From positions 310,001 through 374,000 of the forward strand of contig NZ_CABGGS010000001.1 in NCBI RefSeq assembly GCF_902158555.1: a DNA stretch of 64,000 nt, given 5' to 3'. The position numbers and the translations under genes were made by a program. This document shows positions 39,775 to 47,926 of the stretch, in pieces. Within the stretch, counting starts at the first letter, position 1; the number at the start of each line of letters is the position of its first letter. The notes under the pieces are model-generated. The model saw nothing but the letters and a program-made list of their open reading frames with translations. It was not told the origin of the DNA and ran no database searches. This DNA comes from Klebsiella spallanzanii. Lineage in GTDB: Bacteria > Pseudomonadota > Gammaproteobacteria > Enterobacterales > Enterobacteriaceae.

Positions 39775-39787
39775 TTGTATAGACATT
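39775..39787. promoter_or_regulatory. HutC-type operator in the hutIGC promoter
   Basis: GTTGTATAGACAT is, inverted, ATGTCTATACAAC, sharing TGTCTATACAA with the site before hutU. A further CTTGTC half-site lies just upstream at about 39764. Confidence 0.7.
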
Positions 39788-39954
39788 TATTTTGATTCCG
39801 TAAGAAATGTCAACTCAGGCAAGCGCAAATGTTATTTATTTGTGATCAAAAGCGACCCATTCCCGGTTCCTGCTATACAAAAGCAGCAACTTTTTTGCGC
39901 TATGTCTTCCCGTTTCGCTTAACTTGGTATAAAACAGCAGGCTTTAAAGGACTT

Positions 39955-39982
39955 ATACCCGTCATACTTCAATTCAGGGTAT
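39955..39982. repeat. 28-base remnant of the ATACCC repeat
   Basis: ATACCCGTCATACTTC joins directly to AATTCAGGGTAT, that is, the two ends of the element seen at 7516-7640 without its middle. It looks like an internal deletion product or a minimal copy. It lies between the hutI promoter and ybhC. Confidence 0.55.
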
Positions 39983-40013
39983 ATCTATTTGATTGATTCT
40001 TGCCCGGAGCAAC

Positions 40014-41297
40014 ATGAACACATATTCCGTTTCCCGCATGGCGCTGGCGCTGGCCTTTGGCGTGACGTTGTCCGCCTGTAGTTCGACGCCTGCCGATCAA
40101 CAGCCCTCAACGCAGACTGCGCCGGGCACGGCCTCTCGTCCTGTTTTAACCGCCGACGAGGCAAAGAACTTTTTACCCGCGAGCTATTTCCAGTCTCTGG
40201 ATCCGAACGCCGCGGCCTGGCATCCGTCCGCCATCAGCCTTCCGGCACAGCCCGACTTTGTTGTCGGGCCTGCCGGGACTCAGGGCGTGACCCATACCAC
40301 CATTCAGGCTGCGGTTGACGCGGCAATTACTCGCCACTCCAACCGCCGTCAGTTTATCGCCATTATGCCGGGCGAATATGCAGGCACCGTATACGTTCCG
40401 GCGGCCCCCGGCGCGCTGACCCTGTACGGCACCGGCGAGAAGCCGATTGACGTAAAAATCAGCGAGGCGATTGATTCAGAAATGGATCCGGTCACCTGGC
40501 GTCATCAGGTCAATCCAGGCGGTAAATACATGCCAGGTAAACCGGCATGGTATATGTTCGACAACTGCCAGAGCAAACGCACCGCCACCATTGGCGTCAT
40601 GTGCTCAGCAGTATTCTGGTCGCAGAATAACGGTCTGCAACTGCAGAACCTGACTATCGCCAATAACCTTGGCGACAGCGTTGACGCAGGTACTCATCAG
40701 GCGGTCGCTCTGCGCACCGATGGCGATCAGGTTCAGATAAATAACGTGAATATCCTTGGTCGCCAGAATACCTTCTTTGTGACCAATAGCGGCGTACAGA
40801 ACCGTCTGCAGGATAATCGTCAGACTCGTACGCTGGTCAGCAATAGCTACATTGAAGGCGATGTCGATATTGTTTCTGGCCGCGGCGCCGTGGTATTCGA
40901 TAACACCGACTTCCGCGTGGTGAATTCTCGCACCCAGAAAGAGGCTTACGTCTTTGCTCCGGCCACCCTGAAAAGCGTGACCTATGGCTTCCTGGCGGTC
41001 AACAGCCGCTTTACCGCTTCCGGCGATAACGTTGCGCAGTTGGGCCGTTCTCTCGACGTCGACGGCAATACCAACGGCCAGGTCGTTATCCGCGATAGCG
41101 TGATTAATGAAGGCTTTAATATGGCCAAACCGTGGGCTGATGCCGTCGGCTCAAATCGACCGTTTAGCGGCAACACCGGTACCGCGGATGACAAAGGCAA
41201 TCCGCAGCGCAACCTTAACGATGCTAACTTCAACCGCATGTGGGAATACAATAACCGCGGCGTGGGAAGTTTTGTTGTCGCTGAGCCGAAGCAGTAA
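40014..41297 (+). CDS. ybhC: YbhC, pectinesterase-fold outer-membrane lipoprotein
   Basis: The 427-residue protein has a lipoprotein signal peptide with lipobox LSAC (Cys at about 23), then a right-handed beta-helix of the pectinesterase family: HTTIQAAVDAAITRHSNRRQF, GEYAGTVYVPAAPG, ALRTDGDQVQINNVNILGRQ and YIEGDVDIVSGRGAVVFDN. E. coli YbhC matches over its length and is annotated as a putative acyl-CoA thioesterase; true pectinesterase activity is doubtful. The ATG at 40014 has CCCGGAGCA upstream. Confidence 0.93.
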   Translation: MNTYSVSRMALALAFGVTLSACSSTPADQQPSTQTAPGTASRPVLTADEAKNFLPASYFQSLDPNAAAWHPSAISLPAQPDFVVGPAGTQGVTHTTIQAAVDAAITRHSNRRQFIAIMPGEYAGTVYVPAAPGALTLYGTGEKPIDVKISEAIDSEMDPVTWRHQVNPGGKYMPGKPAWYMFDNCQSKRTATIGVMCSAVFWSQNNGLQLQNLTIANNLGDSVDAGTHQAVALRTDGDQVQINNVNILGRQNTFFVTNSGVQNRLQDNRQTRTLVSNSYIEGDVDIVSGRGAVVFDNTDFRVVNSRTQKEAYVFAPATLKSVTYGFLAVNSRFTASGDNVAQLGRSLDVDGNTNGQVVIRDSVINEGFNMAKPWADAVGSNRPFSGNTGTADDKGNPQRNLNDANFNRMWEYNNRGVGSFVVAEPKQ

Positions 41298-41707
41298 CGG
41301 TTATAAACTTAAAGGGGGAGCCATTCCCCCTTCTCTCTCCTTCCTGTTCTGCTCTTCCTCCTTTTTATCATTACTCTCCGAAACTCGTCCGTTGTCGTAG
41401 TACGGCTATCTTGTACAACTTCACCCAAAAACCACCACACTTAATAACTATAAAAAACAATAAATTATAGTTAATTACTAAAAAAATAAACCCACTGTAC
41501 AAAATTTTACTGCAAAAATTGTACATACTGAAAATCATGACTATAGTTATACCGTAAGTTTTAAATTATCTGCATTACAGCATCCTGAAATTTTAATAAT
41601 TGTACACCATGTCTTTTATATGGTGAAAACCCGTATAGCCAAAAAGATGATTTTTACCAATCGCCTTTGCTTACTGATTTATTATTTAACATCGATCGAG
41701 ATATATC
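41298..41707. promoter_or_regulatory. AT-rich promoter region of the ymgC-like/luxR unit with TGTACA motifs
   Basis: This 410-base gap is strongly AT-rich from 41440 on. TGTACA occurs at 41412, 41496, 41520 and 41601. The pair at 41496-41525 is arranged as TGTACAAAATTTT facing AAAAATTGTACA, with 18 bases between the hexamers. The motif matches the core of boxes bound by MlrA-type MerR regulators, and BluR is the obvious local candidate. Confidence 0.6.
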
Positions 41708-41920
41708 ATGCAAATTAAAAACACTATTCCAGCGGAGTTTATTCCTGATTCAGCTTTATTAAAAAACATTGAACATATGGTGCAGAAGGAGAATGAAACG
41801 CTTAGCAATGAGCGTCTTATCGTTGAAGTACAGCGCCGCCTGAATATTGAGAAGAATGAAATCCTCGCTGATTTGTATATTCAAATCCTACATATGTTAT
41901 ACGGAAAAAATCGCCACTAA
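41708..41920 (+). CDS. YmgC-like small connector protein
   Basis: The 70-residue protein resembles E. coli YmgC: IPAEFIPDSALLKNIEHMV at the start, and LRL- or RLNIEKNEILADLYIQILHML at the end. It belongs to the small helical YmgA/AriR-type proteins that respond to blue light through BluR-BluF and feed the Rcs system in E. coli. There it lies behind ycgZ-ymgA-ariR; here it is on the other side of bluR, leading a unit with a LuxR-type gene 59 bases downstream. AT-rich and codon-atypical compared with flanking genes. Confidence 0.68.
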   Translation: MQIKNTIPAEFIPDSALLKNIEHMVQKENETLSNERLIVEVQRRLNIEKNEILADLYIQILHMLYGKNRH

Positions 41921-41979
41921 GCGTGATTTTTATTTTGCTAACAGCAAGTAGTGACTAACATCTCTGGTTCGGAGGACAA

Positions 41980-42534
41980 ATGAATAACGACAAGCAGGGT
42001 CTGTTTTTTAATCATTACGATCTGTGGATTAACAATACTCTGTTGCGTCAGGGTTTACAGCTTGTACTTGATTCGTTATCACCCGGCTGTTTCCATGGAA
42101 AATATATCTTTTTCACCAGCGATAATTACTATTCTGTGATAAATCATCAGTATGATAGCCGAAGAGTTCGCTTTGTGCTGCTCACCGATGGCAACGACTT
42201 GAACTTCCTGAGCGAAATCCCGATGTACAGAATCCCGGCACGCGCTACACCTGCTGAGATAAAATCGTTTATTCTACGCCCTACGCTCTTTAGCAGAAAA
42301 TCAGATAACGACGCTGACAATATTATTTTCACCAGCCGTGAAAAGGCAGTCATTAAATTGATGAACGATGGTGAAGCAATAGTAAACATCGGAAAATCGC
42401 TAAATTTGCATATTAAGACAATTTATCAAATACGCCTGACTTTGATTAAAAAGCTAGGCTGTTCTGGTCGGACAGATTTTTTTAATATTAGTCGTAGTGA
42501 AACCTTTAAGGCCTGGACGCAGCTTAATTTCTAA
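41980..42534 (+). CDS. LuxR-type transcriptional regulator in the BLUF island
   Basis: The 184-residue protein ends in a LuxR/FixJ-type helix-turn-helix (about 113-172): FTSREKAVIKLMNDGEAIVNIG, SLNLHIKTIYQIRLTLIKKL. The N-terminal 110 residues have no receiver Asp pattern that I can recognise (DLWINNTLLRQGLQLVLDSL; RFVLLTDGNDLNFL), similar in style to BglJ/FimZ-like atypical regulators. GGAGGACAA precedes the ATG. It has no counterpart in the E. coli bluR-bluF locus. It may couple the light or stress input to fimbrial, capsule or biofilm genes; this is inferred from context. Confidence 0.75.
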   Translation: MNNDKQGLFFNHYDLWINNTLLRQGLQLVLDSLSPGCFHGKYIFFTSDNYYSVINHQYDSRRVRFVLLTDGNDLNFLSEIPMYRIPARATPAEIKSFILRPTLFSRKSDNDADNIIFTSREKAVIKLMNDGEAIVNIGKSLNLHIKTIYQIRLTLIKKLGCSGRTDFFNISRSETFKAWTQLNF

Positions 42535-42616
42535 TAATTTAATTGCGAGCGAAATTAAAGTAGACACAAGAAAGCGGCGGAACAAAAAGTTCTGCTGCTG
42601 ATGATCAACGATTCTC

Positions 42617-43348
42617 TTAATCCTCGTGAAACTCAATTGTAAACCCCTGACTTTGCCAGTGGCTCAGTAATTCCGCTTGTAAAGGCGTCAACGCACGACC
42701 GGTCCAGACAAAAATATGCTGGCCTGGGAAAAATTCCGGGCGCGGAGATTCAAGCGGCTCAGCCAGAACATTGACATGCCATGAGCGCTGTGACAAACGC
42801 CATGCTTCCAGCCACAATCGGGTACGATCTTCATTACCCCATCCAACCAACAAGGTCTCCTTTCCAACCTTTTTACGCGATTCAGCAAGGAATAACGCCA
42901 CGCAATCGATCAAGATGCCATCCAGCATACTGATAATTGCCAGCGAGGTATTTTGGTCGAGGTTTAATTTGTTCCGTACAGGTACAAAAAGCTGGTCGAT
43001 TAGCTTATCTACGGGGTATTCGTGGCTAAGAGACATGATTCTGTTACGTAATTTCGCAGGCTGTACAACTCGCAGAAGCGTCATCATCTCATCCTGGAGT
43101 AAAACGGACCCATCATGCGATGTGGGTTGCTGACCTTCCAGTAGCGCCTTAACCTTGCCAACCGAGACGCCACGCTCGATCCAACGCTTTATCTCTTCAA
43201 TGCGCTGAACGTCTTCGTCATCAAACTGTCGGTGCCCCCCCTCGCTTCTCTGCGGCTTCAGCAAACCATATCTACGCTGCCATGCTCGCAGAGTAACGGG
43301 GTTAATTCCACAACGCTCGGCAACTTCGCCGATACTGTAATAAGCCAT
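42617..43348 (-). CDS. bluR: BluR (YcgE)-like MerR-type repressor
   Basis: The ATG at 43348 gives 243 residues. The MerR-type helix-turn-helix is [39 protein letters not shown], shared in parts with E. coli BluR and MlrA. The C-terminal half resembles a B12-binding-like fold without cobalamin motifs ([29 protein letters not shown]). In E. coli BluF binds BluR in blue light and releases it from the ycgZ-ymgABC promoter. Its own promoter here carries TGTACA-N12-TGTACA, suggesting autoregulation. Confidence 0.9.
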   Translation of the reverse strand: MAYYSIGEVAERCGINPVTLRAWQRRYGLLKPQRSEGGHRQFDDEDVQRIEEIKRWIERGVSVGKVKALLEGQQPTSHDGSVLLQDEMMTLLRVVQPAKLRNRIMSLSHEYPVDKLIDQLFVPVRNKLNLDQNTSLAIISMLDGILIDCVALFLAESRKKVGKETLLVGWGNEDRTRLWLEAWRLSQRSWHVNVLAEPLESPRPEFFPGQHIFVWTGRALTPLQAELLSHWQSQGFTIEFHED

Positions 43349-43404
43349 TAGCACCCTCTGACCAATCAATACTTTCCTGACTAAATTAACTAATTTAGCC
43401 AGTC

Positions 43405-43428
43405 TGTACAATTAACTTTTTTTGTACA
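43405..43428. promoter_or_regulatory. TGTACA-N12-TGTACA box before bluR
   Basis: Two TGTACA hexamers (43405-43410 and 43423-43428) are separated by 12 bases. This equals the spacing I recall for the E. coli MlrA box. A perfect dyad, CTAAATTA-AC-TAATTTAG (43381-43398), lies immediately beside it. Confidence 0.65.
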
Positions 43429-43536
43429 GTAAAAATATAACAGGTCGGGAGCCAATGTGTATGCCAAAAAAGGGTAGCTTTTTCCCCACTGGAGATGTTT
43501 ACTCCCTGTAACGATCGCCACCGCATCAGACTACTT

Positions 43537-44760
43537 TTAAAATTCATCCCAGGATGATTTTTTTTCGGGCCAAGCCACCGCAGGGATCCCCTCCAAACAT
43601 GGGCTGGCAAATAGATTTCCCTGAAAATGCGTGATTCCGGCTGACTCAAGCCACATCCACTCTTCAGCCCGCTCAATACCCACCGCCGAGACGGCAATTT
43701 CCAGCGAATTACAGCATTTAATGATGGCCTGAACGATAGCCTGCCTTGGTCCATGTTTGTAGATATCTTTGACCAGTTGGCGATTAATCTTAATGCGGTC
43801 TGGTTGAAACTGGGCCAGCAGCAAAAGCCCGGCAAATCCGCCGCCAAAGTGATCGATAGCCACGCGGATGCCCGCAGACTTAAGCTTACGCACAGAATCC
43901 GTGAATTCGTCGATGCGGGAAATGGCTTCACTCTCGGTAAATTCGACAATAATCTGTTCTGCAATCAAATCGTTTGCTTTAATTTCAGCTAAAAGAAATT
44001 CAACAGCATTGGGAACATTTACCAGAGTCATCGGTAGAAGATTGATGGACAACGTTCGGCCATGAAGACCCAAACGCCCCGCCATAGCAAACGCCACCCG
44101 CTTGCTGTGCAAATCAGCAGTATAGATGTCCTCTCGCGATAGCCCATCGAAATAGGCCGCAGGCGACTCGCCGGAAGCGGTGCGTAACAACGCCTCAAAT
44201 GAAACAATCTCTTTGGCAAAAGGGTCGATAACCGGCTGAAAAGCAAAGCTACATTCGGCCTGTACAAATGGAGTTTCTGGGTAAGCGGTGGTGCCATCCT
44301 CAATAAAATCCCAGCTTTCTGCCGCGGGGATTTCATAATAATTCTCCTTTTCCGTTGCTTCTACAAAGGTACGGAAAAAATGGAGAGCTCTATCATCATA
44401 GGTCAGTTGATACTTAGTGGTGCCTTTATCCAATACAATTTGCAGAACGTCATCGCGGTCATGCTCTCGTAAATCAAAGAGCTCCATCCCAATCTTGCCA
44501 AATCTACGCGTCGGGCCGTGATCACACAGCAATTCGACGAGATTATGGTGTCTCGTGTCCTGGCAAATGTGCTGATAAATCTCCTGCACATTCTCTTCAG
44601 GCCCTTCTAATAGCTGGAAAAAATGTGTGCCGTTAAATAACAAAATGCCGGACACATTTACGCGGTTATTATTTTCACTTGCCGCAGCAACCATACTTTC
44701 GAGTGATTTAAATGACACGTTGTCGCAGATATGACTGCGATAAATGATGGTAGTGAGCAT
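43537..44760 (-). CDS. blrP1: BlrP1-type BLUF-EAL blue-light-activated phosphodiesterase
   Basis: The 407-residue protein joins an N-terminal BLUF domain (about 1-95) to an EAL domain (about 150-400), as in Klebsiella BlrP1. The flavin photocycle residues Tyr7 (IIYRSH), Asn31 and Gln49 (FFQLLEG) are present. EAL catalytic motifs are FEALLR, SINLLPMTLV, VEFTESEAIS, AIDHFGGGFAGL, RIKINRQLV and GIERAEEW, so cyclic-di-GMP hydrolysis should be intact although DDFG is DHFG here. Light opens the EAL site in the BlrP1 dimer. It lies between bluR (same strand) and the divergent small genes, whose repressor BluR it may also engage. Confidence 0.92.
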   Translation of the reverse strand: MLTTIIYRSHICDNVSFKSLESMVAAASENNNRVNVSGILLFNGTHFFQLLEGPEENVQEIYQHICQDTRHHNLVELLCDHGPTRRFGKIGMELFDLREHDRDDVLQIVLDKGTTKYQLTYDDRALHFFRTFVEATEKENYYEIPAAESWDFIEDGTTAYPETPFVQAECSFAFQPVIDPFAKEIVSFEALLRTASGESPAAYFDGLSREDIYTADLHSKRVAFAMAGRLGLHGRTLSINLLPMTLVNVPNAVEFLLAEIKANDLIAEQIIVEFTESEAISRIDEFTDSVRKLKSAGIRVAIDHFGGGFAGLLLLAQFQPDRIKINRQLVKDIYKHGPRQAIVQAIIKCCNSLEIAVSAVGIERAEEWMWLESAGITHFQGNLFASPCLEGIPAVAWPEKKSSWDEF

Positions 44761-45077
44761 GGTAATTCCAACAGAAGAGATATTGAGAATCCACAGTAGC
44801 AGATCTATAGCCTTGCGTCCTGCAAAATAGCGTTCTTGGTTAACAAATAAATTACATTAACGTGTTCTTTTTATTGAGCTTCTCCCTTAAGTACCCATCT
44901 GTACAATCCGTACAACTGTAGAATGTACGGACCCACTCTCAAAAAAAATAAAATAACATAAAAATCAATAAATTAACAAAAAACGAACATCTTTTTCTTA
45001 CTTTTTGTGTACAAGTTAAAAGTATTTGTATAAGTTTAATGACAGATTTACTGACCCTTGAACTGACAGGAGCACAT
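44761..45077. promoter_or_regulatory. Divergent promoter region blrP1/ycgZ-like with TGTACA motifs
   Basis: This AT-rich gap holds TGTACA (44900-44905), CGTACA (44909-44914) and TGTACG (44924-44929), and TGTACA (45008-45013) with TGTATA (45027-45032). The first and third are 18 bases apart, the same spacing as at 41496/41520; CGTACA and TGTACG form a dyad. In E. coli the BluR-repressed ycgZ promoter is at this position. Confidence 0.62.
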
Positions 45078-45323
45078 ATGCAGCAGAACGGTTACATTCC
45101 CGATACGGCTAACGCTATTGCCCAGTATTTCAATAAAGCTTCTTTGCCTTCACAACAGGAAACTTTAGGGCAGATTGTCATGGATATCCTTAATGAAGGA
45201 CGAAATCTTAACCGCAAAGCTCTGTGCACAAAACTGCTGAGTCGCCTTGAAGTCGCTGCTCAACCAGAAGAAGAAAGCCATTATCAAACGCTGATCGGCC
45301 TCTTATTTGAACGCCAGGAGTAA
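45078..45323 (+). CDS. ycgZ: YcgZ-like small connector protein
   Basis: The 81-residue protein aligns along its length with E. coli YcgZ: AQYFNKASLPSQQETLGQIV, EGRNLNRKALCTKLLSRLE and HYQTLIGLLFE. The ATG at 45078 has AGGAGCACAT upstream; an earlier in-frame ATG at 45039 lacks a site. In E. coli YcgZ is induced by blue light and cold when BluR is released. It heads a run of three small genes. Confidence 0.82.
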   Translation: MQQNGYIPDTANAIAQYFNKASLPSQQETLGQIVMDILNEGRNLNRKALCTKLLSRLEVAAQPEEESHYQTLIGLLFERQE

Positions 45324-45372
45324 AGATTCCAGCGGTTATCTGGTGATTTAAGTCGTTACTGAATGAGGAAAT

Positions 45373-45765
45373 ATGAGGGATGGGCCAAAATCTTATACAG
45401 ATTACCAGCCTTGCACCAAATTCCCAGTCATGGAGATGACGATAATCAGAGATACAGTTATGAATAACGGTGATTTTGATCCATTAACAGATGTATTGAT
45501 TGGGGAGGCTGTCCTCTCTCTACTCAAAAATAAAGGGCCTATTAATACTCAGGCTCTGCTAAGCAAACTTCAGTCAATGCAAGACAGGGAAGCAGATAAA
45601 AAACGGCGAGATACACTTGGGCATATTATCGATGAAATTAATAATATGGTAGTTCTCCGTGATAAGAAAAAGCCTTTGGGTACTTCAGGTGCTAAAAATC
45701 ATTGGGATGACCAGAGTTCTTTACTGGGTTCGCCTCCACAGCCTGGTACAAATAAAATACACTGA
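45373..45765 (+). CDS. YmgA-like small connector protein
   Basis: The frame gives 130 residues from the ATG at 45373 (GAGGAAAT just before, spacing short) or 101 from the ATG at 45460. The core LIGEAVLSLLKNKGPINTQALLSKLQSMQDREADKKRRDTL resembles E. coli YmgA (GQAVLQIL... QTLIKQLL... RRDLIDSII), which favours the later start. The C-terminal 35 residues are polar and probably disordered. It lies between the YcgZ-like and AriR-like genes, the E. coli order. Confidence 0.68.
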   Translation: MRDGPKSYTDYQPCTKFPVMEMTIIRDTVMNNGDFDPLTDVLIGEAVLSLLKNKGPINTQALLSKLQSMQDREADKKRRDTLGHIIDEINNMVVLRDKKKPLGTSGAKNHWDDQSSLLGSPPQPGTNKIH

Positions 45766-45804
45766 CCAGTAATGGTCGATTATTTAATTAACAAAGTAGA
45801 GAAT

Positions 45805-46086
45805 ATGATGAGACAGACTATGCATCAGCAATCAGATATTTACGCAGGCCTGAACGATACCGCACTCTCTGAGTATTTCCGTAATGCGGGCGACAGACTG
45901 ATCGATGAATCCGCAGTGATGTCACTGGCTATCAGCAGCATTCTTGCTTCAGAGGGACATCTCAGTAATAAGGCCATTATTCTTTGGTTGATTACTGCAC
46001 TCGAGACTACAAGTGATGTGGTAACCGCCGACGTTATCCGCAAAACGCTGGAAATCGTCGTAAGCTATACTATGGATGATATCTAA
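45805..46086 (+). CDS. ariR: AriR (YmgB)-like small connector protein
   Basis: The 93-residue protein matches E. coli AriR: LNDTALSEYFRNAGDRLIDESAVMSLA, LSNKAIILWLI, LETTSDVVTADVIRKTLEIV and SYTMDDI at the end. AriR is a helical dimer (Hha-like fold) involved in biofilm and acid resistance. Start ATG 45805 or 45808 by homology; the in-frame ATG at 45772 is less likely. It ends the ycgZ-ymgA-ariR run; ymgC, which follows in E. coli, is at 41708 instead. Confidence 0.83.
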   Translation: MMRQTMHQQSDIYAGLNDTALSEYFRNAGDRLIDESAVMSLAISSILASEGHLSNKAIILWLITALETTSDVVTADVIRKTLEIVVSYTMDDI

Positions 46087-46192
46087 TTATCAGCAGATTT
46101 TACTAAACAGGGAAGTCACATATCGCTAACCCATGGGTTATTTTACTACCGAAGCTGTGGATATATATTAAATCCATGCGTGGTATAACTCT

Positions 46193-46248
46193 TTTAAAAC
46201 TTGCCTCCTGTTATCAGATGAATATCCACGACGGGGGCGAGTTTTAAA
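46193..46248. repeat. Imperfect 16-bp inverted repeat behind the ariR-like gene
   Basis: TTTAAAACTTGCCTCC (46193-46208) and GGGGGCGAGTTTTAAA (46233-46248) match at 14 of 16 positions around a 24-base loop. It may end transcription of the small genes or mark the island's edge. Confidence 0.5.
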
Positions 46249-46322
46249 TAAAGATAATTATCTGAAATGGCCAGACAATGAATTCTATTATTTATTTAGT
46301 AACATCCCACAGAATATGTGCG

Positions 46323-47792
46323 CTAAAGTACCGCAGCCAGGCGGCGTACACCATCAACAAGAACGTCAGGAGGATGGTTGGCAAAACCCAGTAAAATCCC
46401 CTCCCCCGGCATCGTTCGCTGACAATATCGCTCAAAGGTCTGAACCCCTAGTCCTATCTGGCGAGCTTTTTCTACCACCTCTTTTGCCTTTATTCCCTTC
46501 AACAACCAGCAGACTAAATGAACGCCCGAATCCGTCGGATGAATCGCCATACGTCCAGGAAAATAATCTTCAATCGCTGCCTCAAGCGCACTTTTTCGTT
46601 CGAAACAGGCTTTACGGATACGACGAACATGGCTGGCATAGTGCCCCTCGCTGATGAAACGCGCCAGAACGGCTTGTTCCAGATACCCGCTACAGAGATC
46701 GGTATAATATTTAGTGATGGCAAACTGTTCACGCAAATGCGCTGGAACGACTAAAAAGCCCAGGCGAAACTCCGGGTACATCATTTTTGAAAATGTCCCC
46801 GAGTAGATGACCCGTTGATATTTATCTAACCCTTGTAAAGCCTGTAAAGAGCGGGCGGCATAGCGGAACTCGCTGTTGTAATCATCTTCGAAAATCCATG
46901 CCCGATTGGCTTCAGCCCAATCCAGTAAAGCAAGCCTTCTGGGCAGGCAAAGCGTGCCGCTGAGCGGAAACTGGTGCGACGGCGCGGTATAAACCAGCTT
47001 AGCGCCCGGATAATGGCGTATTCCATCCTCAACATCCATGCCATCACCGTCGACGCGAACGGGCCTGACAACCGCGCCCCTGGCGGCGAAAGCGCCGCGA
47101 GCCCCGTTGTACCCGGGATCGTCCAGCCAGACTTCATCACCCTTTTCAAGTAACGCCTGGGCAGCGATCGTCAGCGCCTGTTGAATACCATTGACAATAA
47201 TCACCTGATCTTCATGGCAATTTACGCCGCGCGTTGCCTGGATATAGTGACTGATTGCCTGACGTAGCGGTTGGTATCCGTAAGGCGTGGCGTGCAACCC
47301 CAGTTCACGGCGCGATTGCCGCCAGACGCGACCCAGCAGCCGCCCCCACAACGCATGAGGAAACAAATCAGTACAGCCAATACCGACGGCAAAAACCTGA
47401 CTCATTTCTCCGCTATCTTCTCGCCCTGCCCATGAAGGTACCAGCGCGGCAACATCAGGATTAAGCTGTCCAATACCAGCGATTGCCGCCTCCGGCTCCG
47501 CAGGCGAGTCATACTCGCTGATAAGGTTATCCGGAATATGTTCGCAGACAAAGGTGCCCGCCCCCTTGCGCGTTATCAGATATCCTTCATCCATCAGGCG
47601 CTCAAAACCGGAGATAACCGAGTTTCGGGAAATCGCCATCATCTCAGCTAACGCCCGGCTGGAGGGTATTTTTGATCCCGCTGTTAATCGGCCATCCAGA
47701 ATGGCATGACGCAGGGCGTGATAAACCTGATCCTTGATAACCCCACGCGGTAATAAAAGTTCCTGAAACAGCGGTGAAATAGGTTTTGGCAT
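46323..47792 (-). CDS. MocR/PdxR-type regulator (GntR wHTH fused to aminotransferase fold)
   Basis: The 489-residue protein has an N-terminal GntR winged helix (LRHAILDGRLTAGSKIPSSR, MMAISRNSVISGFERLMDEGY) and a C-terminal type I aminotransferase domain (about 120-489) with PYGYQPLRQAI, VYTAPSHQFPLSGTL, FEDDYNSEFRY and the PLP Lys in YSGTFSKMMYPEFRLGF. MocR proteins use PLP or an amino compound as effector. It is divergent from a GNAT acetyltransferase that it probably controls. The ATG at 47792 fits the family start, though its ribosome site is weak. Confidence 0.88.
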   Translation of the reverse strand: MPKPISPLFQELLLPRGVIKDQVYHALRHAILDGRLTAGSKIPSSRALAEMMAISRNSVISGFERLMDEGYLITRKGAGTFVCEHIPDNLISEYDSPAEPEAAIAGIGQLNPDVAALVPSWAGREDSGEMSQVFAVGIGCTDLFPHALWGRLLGRVWRQSRRELGLHATPYGYQPLRQAISHYIQATRGVNCHEDQVIIVNGIQQALTIAAQALLEKGDEVWLDDPGYNGARGAFAARGAVVRPVRVDGDGMDVEDGIRHYPGAKLVYTAPSHQFPLSGTLCLPRRLALLDWAEANRAWIFEDDYNSEFRYAARSLQALQGLDKYQRVIYSGTFSKMMYPEFRLGFLVVPAHLREQFAITKYYTDLCSGYLEQAVLARFISEGHYASHVRRIRKACFERKSALEAAIEDYFPGRMAIHPTDSGVHLVCWLLKGIKAKEVVEKARQIGLGVQTFERYCQRTMPGEGILLGFANHPPDVLVDGVRRLAAVL

Positions 47793-47926
47793 AAAGAGAT
47801 GAGGATCGACGAGAGAAAAGTGGACCCTATAAATATACACAAAGTGTCACTTTTTAGGAACCAGAAGAGCTCTTAACATGGCGCCAACCAAAGACAATCT
47901 CCCTTTTATTAAAATAAGGAACCGCC
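47793..47926. promoter_or_regulatory. MocR/GNAT divergent promoter region with direct repeats
   Basis: AAAGTGGAC (47817) and AAAGTGTCA (47841) are direct repeats 24 bases apart, and TAGGAACC (about 47855) recurs as AAGGAACC before the GNAT start. Direct repeats are typical for MocR operators; binding is inferred. Confidence 0.4.

Noticed and set aside
43395-43964. 189-codon minus-strand frame beside bluR
   Set aside because: It is a shifted frame of blrP1 running into the intergenic region; blrP1 itself is intact.
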